A stretch of 36,873 nt of DNA from Bacteroidales bacterium (GCA_022768005.1 JALEMF010000061.1:1-36873); one strand, 5' to 3'. Positions 8,758-17,728 are shown, counted from the first letter of the stretch. Notes: generated from the sequence alone by a model not told the origin. Made by a program: numbers and translations.

Positions 8758-9366
8758 TTATTTTATCAAGTCCATAAATTCCGTACCGGGCATAACGTAA
8801 GCCGTCTTAAATCCGAGTGCTGCAGCAGCATCTATATTTGCTTGTGAGTCATCAAAAAAGATAGTTTCTTCCGGCTTAATATTAAAATTTTCCACCACAG
8901 AATTAAATATCTTAGCATCGGGCTTTACACATTTTGCTTCAAAAGAAGTGACAAGACCGTCAAAATAGTAGTTTATATCGTGTCCCGCCTTTTTGAATTC
9001 ATCACTTATCACACTGTTCCACATAATGGAATTAGTGTTTGACAACATATAGATTTTATACGATTTATGCAAATTCTCAAGCGCATCAAGCCTATACTTA
9101 GGTATTCCCAAAAGGAAATGACAGAATGCATCATCAATCTGCTCATCAGTAACATCAACAGGGATTAAAACACGGATTTCATTGCGAAATTCGCTTTCGG
9201 AAATTGCCCCCTCTTCAAGTTTTAAGAACGGACCTTGCTGGGAATAGTCTCCTAAAAAACTATCAGCGTCAGCCATACCGATTTTAATGAGTGCATCAAC
9301 AGCATTTTGGCGTCTGATGTTCATTATTACGCCACCTAAATCAAACAAAAGATTTTTTACCATCAT
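8758..9366 (-). CDS. HAD-superfamily phosphatase (YihX-like)
   Basis: A 202-residue HAD hydrolase. Motif I is FDLGGVI, with nucleophile D9 and Gly at the position of the usual second Asp; this DLGG/DLGN form is typical of the YihX-like subgroup and not a defect. Motif II LSNTN, motif III Lys in KPDAKIF and motif IV FFDDSQANIDAA are all present. Related enzymes act on sugar phosphates or FMN-like substrates. Its position directly before ribF makes a flavin nucleotide substrate possible, but that is only inference. The second Met (9363) is an equally good start. Confidence 0.85.
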   Translation of the reverse strand: MMVKNLLFDLGGVIMNIRRQNAVDALIKIGMADADSFLGDYSQQGPFLKLEEGAISESEFRNEIRVLIPVDVTDEQIDDAFCHFLLGIPKYRLDALENLHKSYKIYMLSNTNSIMWNSVISDEFKKAGHDINYYFDGLVTSFEAKCVKPDAKIFNSVVENFNIKPEETIFFDDSQANIDAAAALGFKTAYVMPGTEFMDLIK

Positions 9367-9396
9367 AGAAATGTATTCAAAAAAAATTGAATATAA

Positions 9397-10038
9397 TTAA
9401 TCACTTATCTTGCGCAGCACGGTAAGTCCGTCACGAAGCGGAAGAATTACAGTTTCCACTCTCGGATCTTTTACCACAACGTCATTGAATTCTGCTATAC
9501 CGAGGGATTGTGCATCGTGGTTTGCTTCCATATCCACTATTTTACCGTCCCATAAAGTGTTATCAGCCAATATATATCCGCCGACATTCACCTTCGGGAA
9601 TACTTCGTCGTAATACTTTTTGTAAATTCGCTTATCCGCATCAATAAACACCATATCAAACTTTTGAGTAAAAGACGGGATAATATCCAATGCATTACCG
9701 ATGTGTAAATGAATACGTTCGGCATAACTTGATGCTTCAAACAGTGACGTGAGATGTTCTTCAAGCTCATCTTCTATTTCCACCGTGTGAAGATGTGCAT
9801 CAGCCGGCATACCTTCTGCAAAACACAGTGCCGAATAACCCGTAAAAGTACCTAACTCAAGAATTTGCTTAGGTGAAATCATAACTGTCAGCATCTTCAA
9901 TATTCGACCCTGAAGATGTCCGGAACACATACGGCTGTACAAGTAATGTAAGTGAGTCTCGCGATTCAGAGCCGCAAGAAAAGGCGGCTCCGGTGAAATA
10001 TGTGAAAGAATATATTCTTCTATTTTACCTTCGAACAT
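9397..10038 (-). CDS. Class I SAM O-methyltransferase, CCoAOMT/TrmR-like
   Basis: A 213-residue SAM-dependent methyltransferase of the caffeoyl-CoA O-methyltransferase fold (COG4122). Seen: the SAM-binding glycine motif LELGTFTGYSA, the acidic post-motif VEIEDE, the metal-site region FIDADKRIYKKYYDE and ADNTLWDGKIVD. Bacterial members include TrmR (YrrM), which methylates 5-hydroxyuridine at tRNA position 34. The presence of trmB at the head of the same run would suit a tRNA target, but the substrate is unproven. Begins 2 bp after the aroQ stop. Confidence 0.85.
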   Translation of the reverse strand: MFEGKIEEYILSHISPEPPFLAALNRETHLHYLYSRMCSGHLQGRILKMLTVMISPKQILELGTFTGYSALCFAEGMPADAHLHTVEIEDELEEHLTSLFEASSYAERIHLHIGNALDIIPSFTQKFDMVFIDADKRIYKKYYDEVFPKVNVGGYILADNTLWDGKIVDMEANHDAQSLGIAEFNDVVVKDPRVETVILPLRDGLTVLRKISD

Positions 10039-10040
10039 AA

Positions 10041-10469
10041 TTAAAAGTTAAGAATGGCTTCAATGGCAAGTCGATAACTATCAACGCCGAAACCTGCTAT
10101 CACACCTCTGCACACAGGTGAAATAAGGGAAGTATGACGAATGGATTCACGAGCGTGAACATTAGAAATATGAAGTTCTACAACAGGAGTTTTTATAGCT
10201 GCAATAGCATCGGCAATAGCAAGCGAGGTGTGAGTATAAGCACCTGCGTTGAGTGCTACGCCAATACACTGCGAGTCAAAACCTACGGCATGAAGTTTGT
10301 CTATAATCTCCCCTTCGCAGTTGCTCTGGAAATACTCTATTTCAATACCTGAAAATCTGCTTTGCAAATCTTCAATGACATCGTCCATAGTGGTGTAACC
10401 GTAAATCTGCGGTTCACGAGTACCGAGAAGATTTAAGTTAGGTCCGTTCAAAACCAATATTCTGTTCAT
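10041..10469 (-). CDS. aroQ: 3-dehydroquinate dehydratase, type II
   Basis: Third step of the shikimate pathway (3-dehydroquinate to 3-dehydroshikimate). The 142-residue size and sequence are typical of the dodecameric type II enzyme: LNGPNLNLLGTREPQIYG with the catalytic Tyr23, then the substrate-binding NAGAYTHTS and the ELHISNVHARE block with the catalytic His. It is placed between mrp and the O-methyltransferase with gaps of 15 and 2 bp. Confidence 0.97.
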   Translation of the reverse strand: MNRILVLNGPNLNLLGTREPQIYGYTTMDDVIEDLQSRFSGIEIEYFQSNCEGEIIDKLHAVGFDSQCIGVALNAGAYTHTSLAIADAIAAIKTPVVELHISNVHARESIRHTSLISPVCRGVIAGFGVDSYRLAIEAILNF

Positions 10470-10484
10470 AGTGAAAAAAGTTTA

Positions 10485-11591
10485 CTAATGTTTTACTGAA
10501 ACTACTTGAGTAGGAGGTTGCTGAGAATTACGGGTATCAACAGCATCAATGAGCTCGTGTGCAACATGCATAAATGCCTGTGCCACCATAGTATCACCGA
10601 GCGCAACCGGTTTTCCACCATCACCGCCTTCACAGATTGACATCACTACCGGTATCTGCCCGAGTACTCTGACTCCCTGTTCTCGAGCAAGTTCCACAGC
10701 ACCTTCTTTACCGAAAATATAGTATTTCTCATCAGGGTGCTTTTCCGGAGTGAACCACGCCATATTCTCCACGAGTCCGAGAATTGGTACATTAATACGT
10801 TCATCTTTGAACATTGTTATGCCGCGACGTGCATCTGCGAGTGCCACTTGCTGAGGTGTAGAGACTACTACCACTCCTGTGATTCCAAGAGTCTGAACGA
10901 GAGTAAGATGAATATCACTTGTACCCGGAGGCATATCTATCAGGAAGTAATCCAGGTCACCCCAATCGCCTTCGGTAATAAGTTGAGTAAGAGCGCGGGA
11001 AGCCATACCACCACGCCACACCTGAGCAGAATCCTGATTTACAAGAAATCCTATTGAAAGCATTTTAACTCCGTATTTTTCAAACGGAATAATGAGGTTT
11101 TTTCCGTCAACTTCATGTATAAACAGTTCCGCACCTTCAGCACCGAACATCTTCGGGACAGACGGACCGAATATATCAGCATCAAGCAGTCCTACTTTAT
11201 ATCCTTCACGTGCGAGAGCCACAGCAAGATTACTTGCAACGGTTGACTTTCCCACTCCTCCTTTACCGGAAGAAATGCCGATAATATTTTTGACGCCTTT
11301 TAGCGGCTTATCCTTAACAGGCTCCTCATGTGCGTATTTCACGTTGATATTACCCTTAATATCAACGTCAGGTGCTACGTATGTAAGAATAGCAGCCTCG
11401 GCAGCCTTAACAAGTGACTTTATAAATGGGTCAGTGGCGCGAGGAAAAATAAGAGAGAATGACACTTTTCTGCCTTCAATACGTATATCATCTTCTACCA
11501 TACCGGATTCCACGATATTCTTACCAGTACCGGGATAGCGAACATTTTGAAGTGCATCAGTGATAAGTTTTGGATATAATGTCTGTTGCAT
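10485..11591 (-). CDS. Mrp/ApbC-type P-loop ATPase with MIP18-like N-terminus
   Basis: A 368-residue Mrp-family ATPase implicated in Fe-S cluster delivery. Residues 1-90 form a DUF59/MIP18-like domain. The deviant Walker A is GKGGVGKS (109-116), followed by DADIFGPSVPKM and DMPPGTSD. The region where ApbC/Nbp35 proteins carry the cluster-binding CxxC pair (after VENMAWFTP) has no cysteine at all. A single Cys is seen later in VMSICEGG. This loss seems shared by Bacteroidota homologues, so the protein is probably functional but may not hold a cluster in the classical way. Six bp downstream of trmB. Confidence 0.92.
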   Translation of the reverse strand: MQQTLYPKLITDALQNVRYPGTGKNIVESGMVEDDIRIEGRKVSFSLIFPRATDPFIKSLVKAAEAAILTYVAPDVDIKGNINVKYAHEEPVKDKPLKGVKNIIGISSGKGGVGKSTVASNLAVALAREGYKVGLLDADIFGPSVPKMFGAEGAELFIHEVDGKNLIIPFEKYGVKMLSIGFLVNQDSAQVWRGGMASRALTQLITEGDWGDLDYFLIDMPPGTSDIHLTLVQTLGITGVVVVSTPQQVALADARRGITMFKDERINVPILGLVENMAWFTPEKHPDEKYYIFGKEGAVELAREQGVRVLGQIPVVMSICEGGDGGKPVALGDTMVAQAFMHVAHELIDAVDTRNSQQPPTQVVSVKH

Positions 11592-11597
11592 TGCTGA

Positions 11598-12386
11598 TTA
11601 ATTATTAAAAGTTACTTTAGGATTGCAGATTTCAGGATTCTGAAGTTCACCGCGTGAAAAACTGCGATAAGTGTCTTGCTCGATATCCACGTCAGGCTCT
11701 TCAAGTTGTAAAGAGTGAGCGAGAGGAAAAGCGATATACTTGATAGTAAGTCCTCGGCTTAGCCATTGTTGCTCGTAGAAAGTCTTGATATTCAGGATAT
11801 CCGCATCACCTACACACTCCGGATTGCCGTATAAGTCCGTAGTATCTGCAATAGTTTCAATAGAGTTATGTTCCGCCATGATATGAGTGTAAGTGTACAG
11901 GAACGGGCTGTCCGTCTTAAGGTGTACGGTACCGCCGTCTTTAAGCACTTTGCTGTACAACTTCAAGAAATTAGTTGCAGTAAGACGCTTTCTGACTCGT
12001 TTCATCTGTGGGTCCGGGAAAGTGATCCAGATTTCGTCAACCTCGGAATCGTCAAAAAATCTGTCAAGCAATTCTATATTAGTACGCAAAAACGCTGCAT
12101 TTTTAAGATTCAATGCACAACGCAGCTTTGCTCCCGTCCACATTCTGGCACCCTTAATGTCAATGCCGATAAAATTTTTGTCAGGAAAACGCTGAGCCAG
12201 CCCGACAGTGTATTCACCTTTACCGCAGCCTAATTCAATCACTATCGGATTATCATTATGAAATACTTCCTGTCTCCATTTACCGCGAAGAGGACAGATA
12301 TCATCGCTCATTACGGCAAAAGGAAACTGGTACACACCTTCAAGCGACTCAAGTTCTTTAAATTTCTTAAGTTTGTTTTTACCCAT
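11598..12386 (-). CDS. trmB: tRNA (guanine-N7-)-methyltransferase
   Basis: Forms m7G46 in the tRNA variable loop using SAM. From the ATG at 12386 it has 262 residues. Motifs: SAM-binding IELGCGKGEYT, GIDIKGARMW, and the TrmB signature WITFPDPQMKRVRKR. A longer reading frame opens at 12476, but the predicted -7 element (12413-12420) sits between the two starts, so the later ATG is preferred. First gene of the trmB-mrp-aroQ-OMT-HAD-ribF run, whose intergenic gaps are all 30 bp or less. Confidence 0.94.
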   Translation of the reverse strand: MGKNKLKKFKELESLEGVYQFPFAVMSDDICPLRGKWRQEVFHNDNPIVIELGCGKGEYTVGLAQRFPDKNFIGIDIKGARMWTGAKLRCALNLKNAAFLRTNIELLDRFFDDSEVDEIWITFPDPQMKRVRKRLTATNFLKLYSKVLKDGGTVHLKTDSPFLYTYTHIMAEHNSIETIADTTDLYGNPECVGDADILNIKTFYEQQWLSRGLTIKYIAFPLAHSLQLEEPDVDIEQDTYRSFSRGELQNPEICNPKVTFNN

Positions 12387-12412
12387 ATCTGACAAAATCT
12401 TGTTTAAGACTA

Positions 12413-12420
12413 CAAATTTA
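12413..12420 (-). promoter_or_regulatory. Predicted promoter (-7) of the trmB-ribF operon
   Basis: TAAATTTG on the minus strand fits TAnnTTTG and ends 26 bp before the trmB ATG. No convincing -33 element is seen. Confidence 0.5.
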
Positions 12421-12515
12421 CTCAAATTCTCTGAATAATACGGCATTAAAAATGTCAGTAGCAGGCAAGTCCACAAAAAAAATGTTAATCATAGCGATAT
12501 ACCGATTATTTTCCT

Positions 12516-12523
12516 TAACTTTG
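12516..12523 (+). promoter_or_regulatory. Predicted promoter (-7) of the relA operon
   Basis: TAACTTTG on the plus strand, ending 22 bp before the ATG at 12546. It is divergent from the trmB promoter about 100 bp away. The -33 site is poorly matched. Confidence 0.6.
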
Positions 12524-12545
12524 AGAGTTAAAATAATCAGAATAT

Positions 12546-14807
12546 ATGGCAGAAGCGTATTTTAACGAAGAAGAAAAAATTCTTTTCAAAGATTTGTTTC
12601 ATCGATTGATTGCTTTATCTCGTGAGATAGGAGAAAAAGGCGATGTCAATCGTATAATTCGCGGTGTTCGCAATGCTATCATTAATGGGCACTACAAGCG
12701 TGACAGATACGGAATAAATCCGCTATTGCATGCGATGTCAACATCGACAACGCTTGCCGACCGTCTTTCGCCTGACCGTGATATGATTATTGCAGTACTG
12801 CTCACCCCGGCTGTCTCTTCAGGCTTTGCCACGCTTGACGTTATTAAAGAGCATTGGGGCGCCGATATCACAAAACTCGTAAGAGGACTTATCAAAATTA
12901 CTTCTCTATACAGCCACAGACAAGCGGTGGAAAGTGAAAATTTCCGTCGTCTGCTGATGGCATTTGCCGATGATATCCGAGTTATCATCATTATGATTGT
13001 AGACAGGCTCGTGCTTATGCGTAAGATAAACCACCACGCAAACGTATCTTTCGTGCAAGACGTGGCATACGAAGCGAACTATCTGTACGCTCCGCTTGCT
13101 CACCGCCTCGGTCTTTACGGCATTAAGAGCGAACTCGAAGATATGTCGCTCAAATACACTAATAGAGAAATATATACCGCTATTGCTCACAGGCTGAACA
13201 GCAAGAAAGCTGAACGCGATGCTTATATTGCGGACTTTATAGCACCACTTAAGGAACGGCTGATAAAGAGCGGCCTTAAGTTCGACATAAAGGGGCGTAC
13301 AAAATCCATCTACTCCATTTGGAACAAGATGAGAAAGCAAGGTATTGATGTAGAAAACCTTGAAACCAAGATTTACGACCTGTTCGCTATCCGTATCATA
13401 ATAGACTCCGAAGATGATCACGATTCAGAAAAACGCGACTGCTGGACTGCATACTCTATTGTCACTGATATGTACGAGCCTAATATTGCTCGTCTTAAGG
13501 ACTGGGTGCAGAAACCTAAGAGAAACGGATACGAATCACTGCATATCACCGTTGCAGGGCCAAATAACAAGCCGGTGGAAGTGCAAATCCGAACTCGCCG
13601 TATGGACCTTATTGCAGAAAAGGGTCTTGCTGCTCACTGGAAGTACAAGGGCGGACACAGCGAGGCTACTTTTGACTCCTGGATGAACAACGTTCGCGAT
13701 ATTCTTGAAGCCGCCAAGACAGGACCGTTCGAACTTATCAAGAACTTCAAAATGGATGTTTATTCCAAGGAAGTTTTTGTATTTACCCCTAAGGGAGACT
13801 TGTACAAGTTGCCACTCGGAGCCACTCTGCTTGACTTTGCATTCCATATTCATTCAAAACTCGGGTATACGTGTACCGGAGGTAAGGTGGAAGGGAAAAA
13901 CAAGAAGTTAAATTACGTTCTGCAAAGCGGCGACACCGTAGAGATCCTGACTTCTAACAGTCAGAAACCGAAACTTGACTGGCTTTCATTCGCCATTACG
14001 TCAAAGGCAAGAGAAAAAATCCGTCAGTCCGTCAAGGAAGAACAAAATCGTGAGGCGGAAGTTGCTAAAGAACTTCTTCAACGTCGTTTTAAAAACAGAA
14101 AAATCGATGTTGACGAGGCTACTCTGATGAAAACCATCAAGAAACTCGGCTACAAGACAGTTACCGAATTTTACGTAGCGATAGCAAGTGAGGTTTTAGA
14201 CGTAAACAAGGCTATAGATACGTATTTGTCTTTGTCTAACGCTGAGACTCAGGTTGCGGAAAATGTTTCCGCTGAAGCTTTCACCCTTATGAATAAGGAA
14301 GATGAGCAAACAGACAAAGACAATTCTGCGAACGGTGACGTACTCATCATAGGCGAAAATGCTGTAAAAGGCATAAAATATAAACTATCAAAATGCTGTA
14401 ACCCTATCTTCGGAGATGAAGTATTCGGCTTTATTTCCGCAGAAGGTGCCATAAAAATTCACAGGTGCGACTGTCCTAATGCCGCGCACCTAAAGGAAAA
14501 ATACCGTTATCGAATTATAAATGTAAAATGGCAAGGCACGGAAGGTGTGATGAGTACAGTAATGCTGAAAGTTACCGGTAGAGATGATGTGGGCATTGTG
14601 ACTCAACTCAGTTCTATTATCAACAAATCTAAGTCTGCTATTCTCAGAAGTATATCCATCAATTCAAACGGAGGTACATTTATGGGCACTCTGGGTGTAT
14701 CCGTTAAAAATGAAGAGATGGTATCACAGTTAATCACTAAACTAAAAGGAGTAAAAGGCGTGTACGATGTGACACGTGAAAACAGAAATATACACTATAA
14801 CCAATGA
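12546..14807 (+). CDS. relA: RelA-type (p)ppGpp synthetase with degenerate hydrolase domain
   Basis: Long RelA/SpoT homologue of 753 residues. The N-terminal HD hydrolase-like domain (about 30-200) has lost its catalytic signature: the LLHD stretch of active enzymes reads LLTP (86-89), and the LADRxHNM helix reads IVDRLVLM (151-158). The synthetase domain (about 245-370) keeps GRTKSIYSIWNKM, YDLFAIRI, KPKRNGYESLH, VEVQIRT and AAHWKYK. A TGS domain (about 405-470), a Cys-containing zinc-finger-like domain (CCNP, HRCDCP; about 611-660) and a C-terminal ACT/RRM domain (about 668-745) follow. It should therefore make but not degrade the alarmone. A bifunctional partner would be expected elsewhere in the genome. 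Its TGA overlaps the ATG of the next gene by 4 bp. Confidence 0.95.
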   Translation: MAEAYFNEEEKILFKDLFHRLIALSREIGEKGDVNRIIRGVRNAIINGHYKRDRYGINPLLHAMSTSTTLADRLSPDRDMIIAVLLTPAVSSGFATLDVIKEHWGADITKLVRGLIKITSLYSHRQAVESENFRRLLMAFADDIRVIIIMIVDRLVLMRKINHHANVSFVQDVAYEANYLYAPLAHRLGLYGIKSELEDMSLKYTNREIYTAIAHRLNSKKAERDAYIADFIAPLKERLIKSGLKFDIKGRTKSIYSIWNKMRKQGIDVENLETKIYDLFAIRIIIDSEDDHDSEKRDCWTAYSIVTDMYEPNIARLKDWVQKPKRNGYESLHITVAGPNNKPVEVQIRTRRMDLIAEKGLAAHWKYKGGHSEATFDSWMNNVRDILEAAKTGPFELIKNFKMDVYSKEVFVFTPKGDLYKLPLGATLLDFAFHIHSKLGYTCTGGKVEGKNKKLNYVLQSGDTVEILTSNSQKPKLDWLSFAITSKAREKIRQSVKEEQNREAEVAKELLQRRFKNRKIDVDEATLMKTIKKLGYKTVTEFYVAIASEVLDVNKAIDTYLSLSNAETQVAENVSAEAFTLMNKEDEQTDKDNSANGDVLIIGENAVKGIKYKLSKCCNPIFGDEVFGFISAEGAIKIHRCDCPNAAHLKEKYRYRIINVKWQGTEGVMSTVMLKVTGRDDVGIVTQLSSIINKSKSAILRSISINSNGGTFMGTLGVSVKNEEMVSQLITKLKGVKGVYDVTRENRNIHYNQ

Positions 14808-15634
14808 AAAAGTTATTTAATATACTATCCGTAACCCTTTATCTGGGTATCATAATGGCTTCTTGCGGAAGTTCCGAAAGTGAAAGTGAAGCACAGAAAC
14901 TGTTAAATCAGGCTCAAGCAGCTCTTGATGCTAAAGATACGTCATTGGCAACCGCCCTTCTTGACAGCATTGACAAAGCATATACTTCCGAAACTGAAGT
15001 AAGGAAGTCTGCACTTAAGATGAGGTCGGAAATAATAGAATGTGAAACACTGAAAGAAATTGTCAGCGCAGACAGTCTGCTGTCGTATTATGCCGACCTT
15101 CACAAGCAGATGACGGAGAAAATGAAACTTATTAACGACCCTCAACTCGTAGAACCGTATTACGTACCAAAGTCAGCATTCAAGGCTGATTTCGTGAACA
15201 CGACAGGGCTACAAGCACGCGTAGATGAAATAGGTCAATTCTACATGGTATCTTCCGTCAGAGGTTCTAATCTGAAACACAATTCCGTCACTATTACAGT
15301 AGATGGTGAAAGTGCGACAACTGCAGTTATCCCGTACGACGGTGAAGCAAATTACAGAGTAGGCGGCTCGGAATTGGTAACATATATGACTGCACAATGT
15401 GACACCTTAGGAAAATTTGCGTCCGCTCACCGCTCTCAGATGGGCAAACTCACATTCAATGGTGAACGTAAACAGACTATCCAACTTTCACCGGCGCAAA
15501 TCACTGCCATTGCCGATGCTTGGGAGTTTTCTCAGTCAATAGTACAATCAAGAGAACTTACCGTGCAGCGCGAAAAACTGGATAAGAAGTTACAAATCGC
15601 TCGTGACCAAATCGCAAGACAAACTGAGGAATAA
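14804..15634 (+). CDS. Lipoprotein of unknown function with helical repeats
   Basis: A 276-residue predicted lipoprotein. A hydrophobic signal peptide (residues 4-20) ends in the lipobox MASC, with Cys21 followed by GSSESESE; an acidic/Ser stretch after the Cys is a common surface-export context in Bacteroidota. Residues 30-110 look like a helical hairpin (alanine-rich, charged), the centre (about 130-215) looks beta-rich, and the C-terminus (about 230-276) is a Lys/Gln/Glu coiled coil. I recognise no family. The 4-bp overlap with relA and the 14-bp gap to the methyltransferase gene imply cotranscription, but no functional link is evident. Confidence 0.8.
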   Translation: MKKLFNILSVTLYLGIIMASCGSSESESEAQKLLNQAQAALDAKDTSLATALLDSIDKAYTSETEVRKSALKMRSEIIECETLKEIVSADSLLSYYADLHKQMTEKMKLINDPQLVEPYYVPKSAFKADFVNTTGLQARVDEIGQFYMVSSVRGSNLKHNSVTITVDGESATTAVIPYDGEANYRVGGSELVTYMTAQCDTLGKFASAHRSQMGKLTFNGERKQTIQLSPAQITAIADAWEFSQSIVQSRELTVQREKLDKKLQIARDQIARQTEE

Positions 15635-15648
15635 AAAACCAAAACATA

Positions 15649-16836
15649 ATGTCAAGCATCACCTTGGATTCCGCATTTTGGGACTTTGTAGACGCTCACA
15701 GGAATGATGACGTTTCAAAATTGCGACTTAAATTCGCTCCTGCTGCCGGCGATACGATTGACTTGTCATTAACTCATATTCAATGCCTCCAAAAAGCCGG
15801 AAAGAAATTTATCACTCCTGACGGATTTTCCGTTGCCCCGAAACTGATGTTGGCACCACTCTCAATAGAGCAGGCAAGCAGTGGGGTAATAGCGGCTTTT
15901 CACGCCTCGCTTGTTCCGAAGGGCGGCACGGTGCTTGATATGACTTGCGGACTCGGTGTTGACTCAAAAGCATTCGCAGAACTTGCAGACTGCAACGTCA
16001 CCGCTTGCGAATTAAATCCGCTCTACGCAGACGTTGCCGAATACAACTTTGCTGAAAATAAAAATGTCACTGTTATCAAGGGTGACAGTATAGAGTACCT
16101 TAAATCCTGCAATAAACATTTTGATGTGATTTTCATAGACCCCGCTCGCAGAGATGCCCGTGGTGGAAGAGTTTACAATATCCACGACTGCACTCCTGAC
16201 GTAAGCGAATTACTGCCGTTAATGATACGTCACACAGACAAAGTGATAGCAAAACTGTCGCCAATGCTTGACATTTCACAGACAATCCGTGACCTTACCC
16301 CTACTGATATCTATTCCGTGCAGGGCGACAACGGTGAATGTAAAGAAGTGTTGGCAGTGATTGTCAAAGATAACGCTGACACTGAAACCAATATCCACAT
16401 ATATTACGACAATCATTTCTTTAACTTCAAACGAAGCGAAGAAAATACCGCAACACCTATTTTCGGCACGCCTGAAATCGGTCAATACTTGTACGAACCC
16501 TACGCAGCGACTATGAAAGCCGCTCCGTTTACCATTCTTTCGTCAAAATTCGGACTGACAAAACTGCATCAAAATACGCACCTCTACGCCGGTAACAGTA
16601 TTATTGAAAATTTCCCGGGAAAATTCTACAAGATAATTGACATCATAAATTTTTCCTCATCGGAAATAAAATCCGTAGCAAAAAAATACCCGAGGCTTAA
16701 TGTTGCCACTCGTAATTTCATCTTATCGCCTGAAGAACTGACGAAAAAACTGAAAGTAAAAACAGGTGGTAACCTGAAGACATTCGGCGTGACAGTCAAC
16801 GATGGAACAAAAAAATTAATTATCACTTTAATGTAA
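15649..16836 (+). CDS. Class I SAM methyltransferase with THUMP-like C-terminus (PG_1098 type)
   Basis: A 395-residue protein that matches my memory of the Bacteroidota PG_1098-like methyltransferases: an N-terminal helical part, a Rossmann SAM domain with VLDMTCGLGVDS (residues 96-106), acidic CELNP (120-124), and IFIDPARRDARGGR (161-174). A ferredoxin-like and THUMP-like C-terminal half ends in the KKLKVKTGGNLKTFGV region. THUMP-like domains suggest an RNA substrate, which the DPAR motif alone does not prove. Third gene of the relA unit; the kinase gene starts 12 bp after it. Confidence 0.85.
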   Translation: MSSITLDSAFWDFVDAHRNDDVSKLRLKFAPAAGDTIDLSLTHIQCLQKAGKKFITPDGFSVAPKLMLAPLSIEQASSGVIAAFHASLVPKGGTVLDMTCGLGVDSKAFAELADCNVTACELNPLYADVAEYNFAENKNVTVIKGDSIEYLKSCNKHFDVIFIDPARRDARGGRVYNIHDCTPDVSELLPLMIRHTDKVIAKLSPMLDISQTIRDLTPTDIYSVQGDNGECKEVLAVIVKDNADTETNIHIYYDNHFFNFKRSEENTATPIFGTPEIGQYLYEPYAATMKAAPFTILSSKFGLTKLHQNTHLYAGNSIIENFPGKFYKIIDIINFSSSEIKSVAKKYPRLNVATRNFILSPEELTKKLKVKTGGNLKTFGVTVNDGTKKLIITLM

Positions 16837-16848
16837 TCTTTTTTACTT

Positions 16849-17724
16849 ATGCAAGACAAATTCGTTGTAGGGTTGGGGGAAGCATTATGGGACGTATTCC
16901 CTGACGGTAAAAGAATAGGCGGAGCGCCCGCAAACTTTGCTTACCACGTTTCGCAATTCGGACTTAAAAGCATCGTGGTCAGTGCAGTAGGCAAAGATAG
17001 TCTCGGCGATGAAATTATCAGTATTTTCAAGTCAAAAGCACTCAATTACATTGCTCCTCAGATAGATTTTCCGACAGGTACAGTACAGGTAACTCTTGAT
17101 GCCGCCGGCGTTCCTGACTACCATATTACAGAAAACGTTGCATGGGATAATATACCATTATCTGAAGAACTGACATCGCTTGCAAAAAATACTTGTGCTG
17201 TATGCTTCGGATCGCTTGCACAGCGAAGTGACTGTTCTCGCAGCACTATAAACACATTTCTTGACTTGCTTCCGGACAATGCCATCATAGTCTTTGACAT
17301 AAATCTGAGACAGAATTATTACACCAAGGAGATTATAGAAACATCGCTGAAAAAGTGCAACATCCTAAAAATCAATGAAGACGAATTGGGAATAGTAGTG
17401 AAAATGTTTCGATTATCAGCAAAGAATTACGAATCACAATGCGCAGAACTAATCCGTAAATATCAGTTATACACGGTCATCTTAACTTGCGGAGAAAACG
17501 GGAGTTATGTATTTACAGAAAACTTCAAGTCATTTATTCCCACACCCAAAGTTAAAGTTGCCGACACTGTTGGCGCAGGAGATTCATTCACGGCAACATT
17601 CGTATCTTCACTATTGCGAGGTAAAGACTTAAGCACTGCACACGAAATTGCCGTAAACGTTTCCGCGTACGTATGCACTCAGACAGGAGCAATGCCTGTT
17701 CTGCCCAAAGAACTATGTGAATAA
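16849..17724 (+). CDS. PfkB-family carbohydrate kinase (fructokinase-like)
   Basis: Ribokinase-fold sugar kinase of 291 residues. The N-terminal GLGEALWDVFPDGKRIGGAPANF block is that of fructokinase-type enzymes (signature 1 GGAPAN). The C-terminal signature DTVGAGDSF (239-247) holds the anion hole and the catalytic base D245. Fructose is the likeliest substrate, on the similarity of the opening motif; other hexoses are possible. It ends only 4 bp from the convergent lptD-like gene, and I see no hairpin between them. Confidence 0.88.
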   Translation: MQDKFVVGLGEALWDVFPDGKRIGGAPANFAYHVSQFGLKSIVVSAVGKDSLGDEIISIFKSKALNYIAPQIDFPTGTVQVTLDAAGVPDYHITENVAWDNIPLSEELTSLAKNTCAVCFGSLAQRSDCSRSTINTFLDLLPDNAIIVFDINLRQNYYTKEIIETSLKKCNILKINEDELGIVVKMFRLSAKNYESQCAELIRKYQLYTVILTCGENGSYVFTENFKSFIPTPKVKVADTVGAGDSFTATFVSSLLRGKDLSTAHEIAVNVSAYVCTQTGAMPVLPKELCE

Positions 17725-17728
17725 GACT

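Noticed and set aside
12387..12476. Longer N-terminus for trmB
   Set aside because: A promoter match lies between the two starts, and the extra residues are hydrophobic and unlike TrmB.
12546..14807. Pseudogene status for relA because of the lost HD motif
   Set aside because: The frame is complete and all synthetase, TGS, zinc-finger and ACT motifs are intact; hydrolase loss is normal for RelA-type enzymes.
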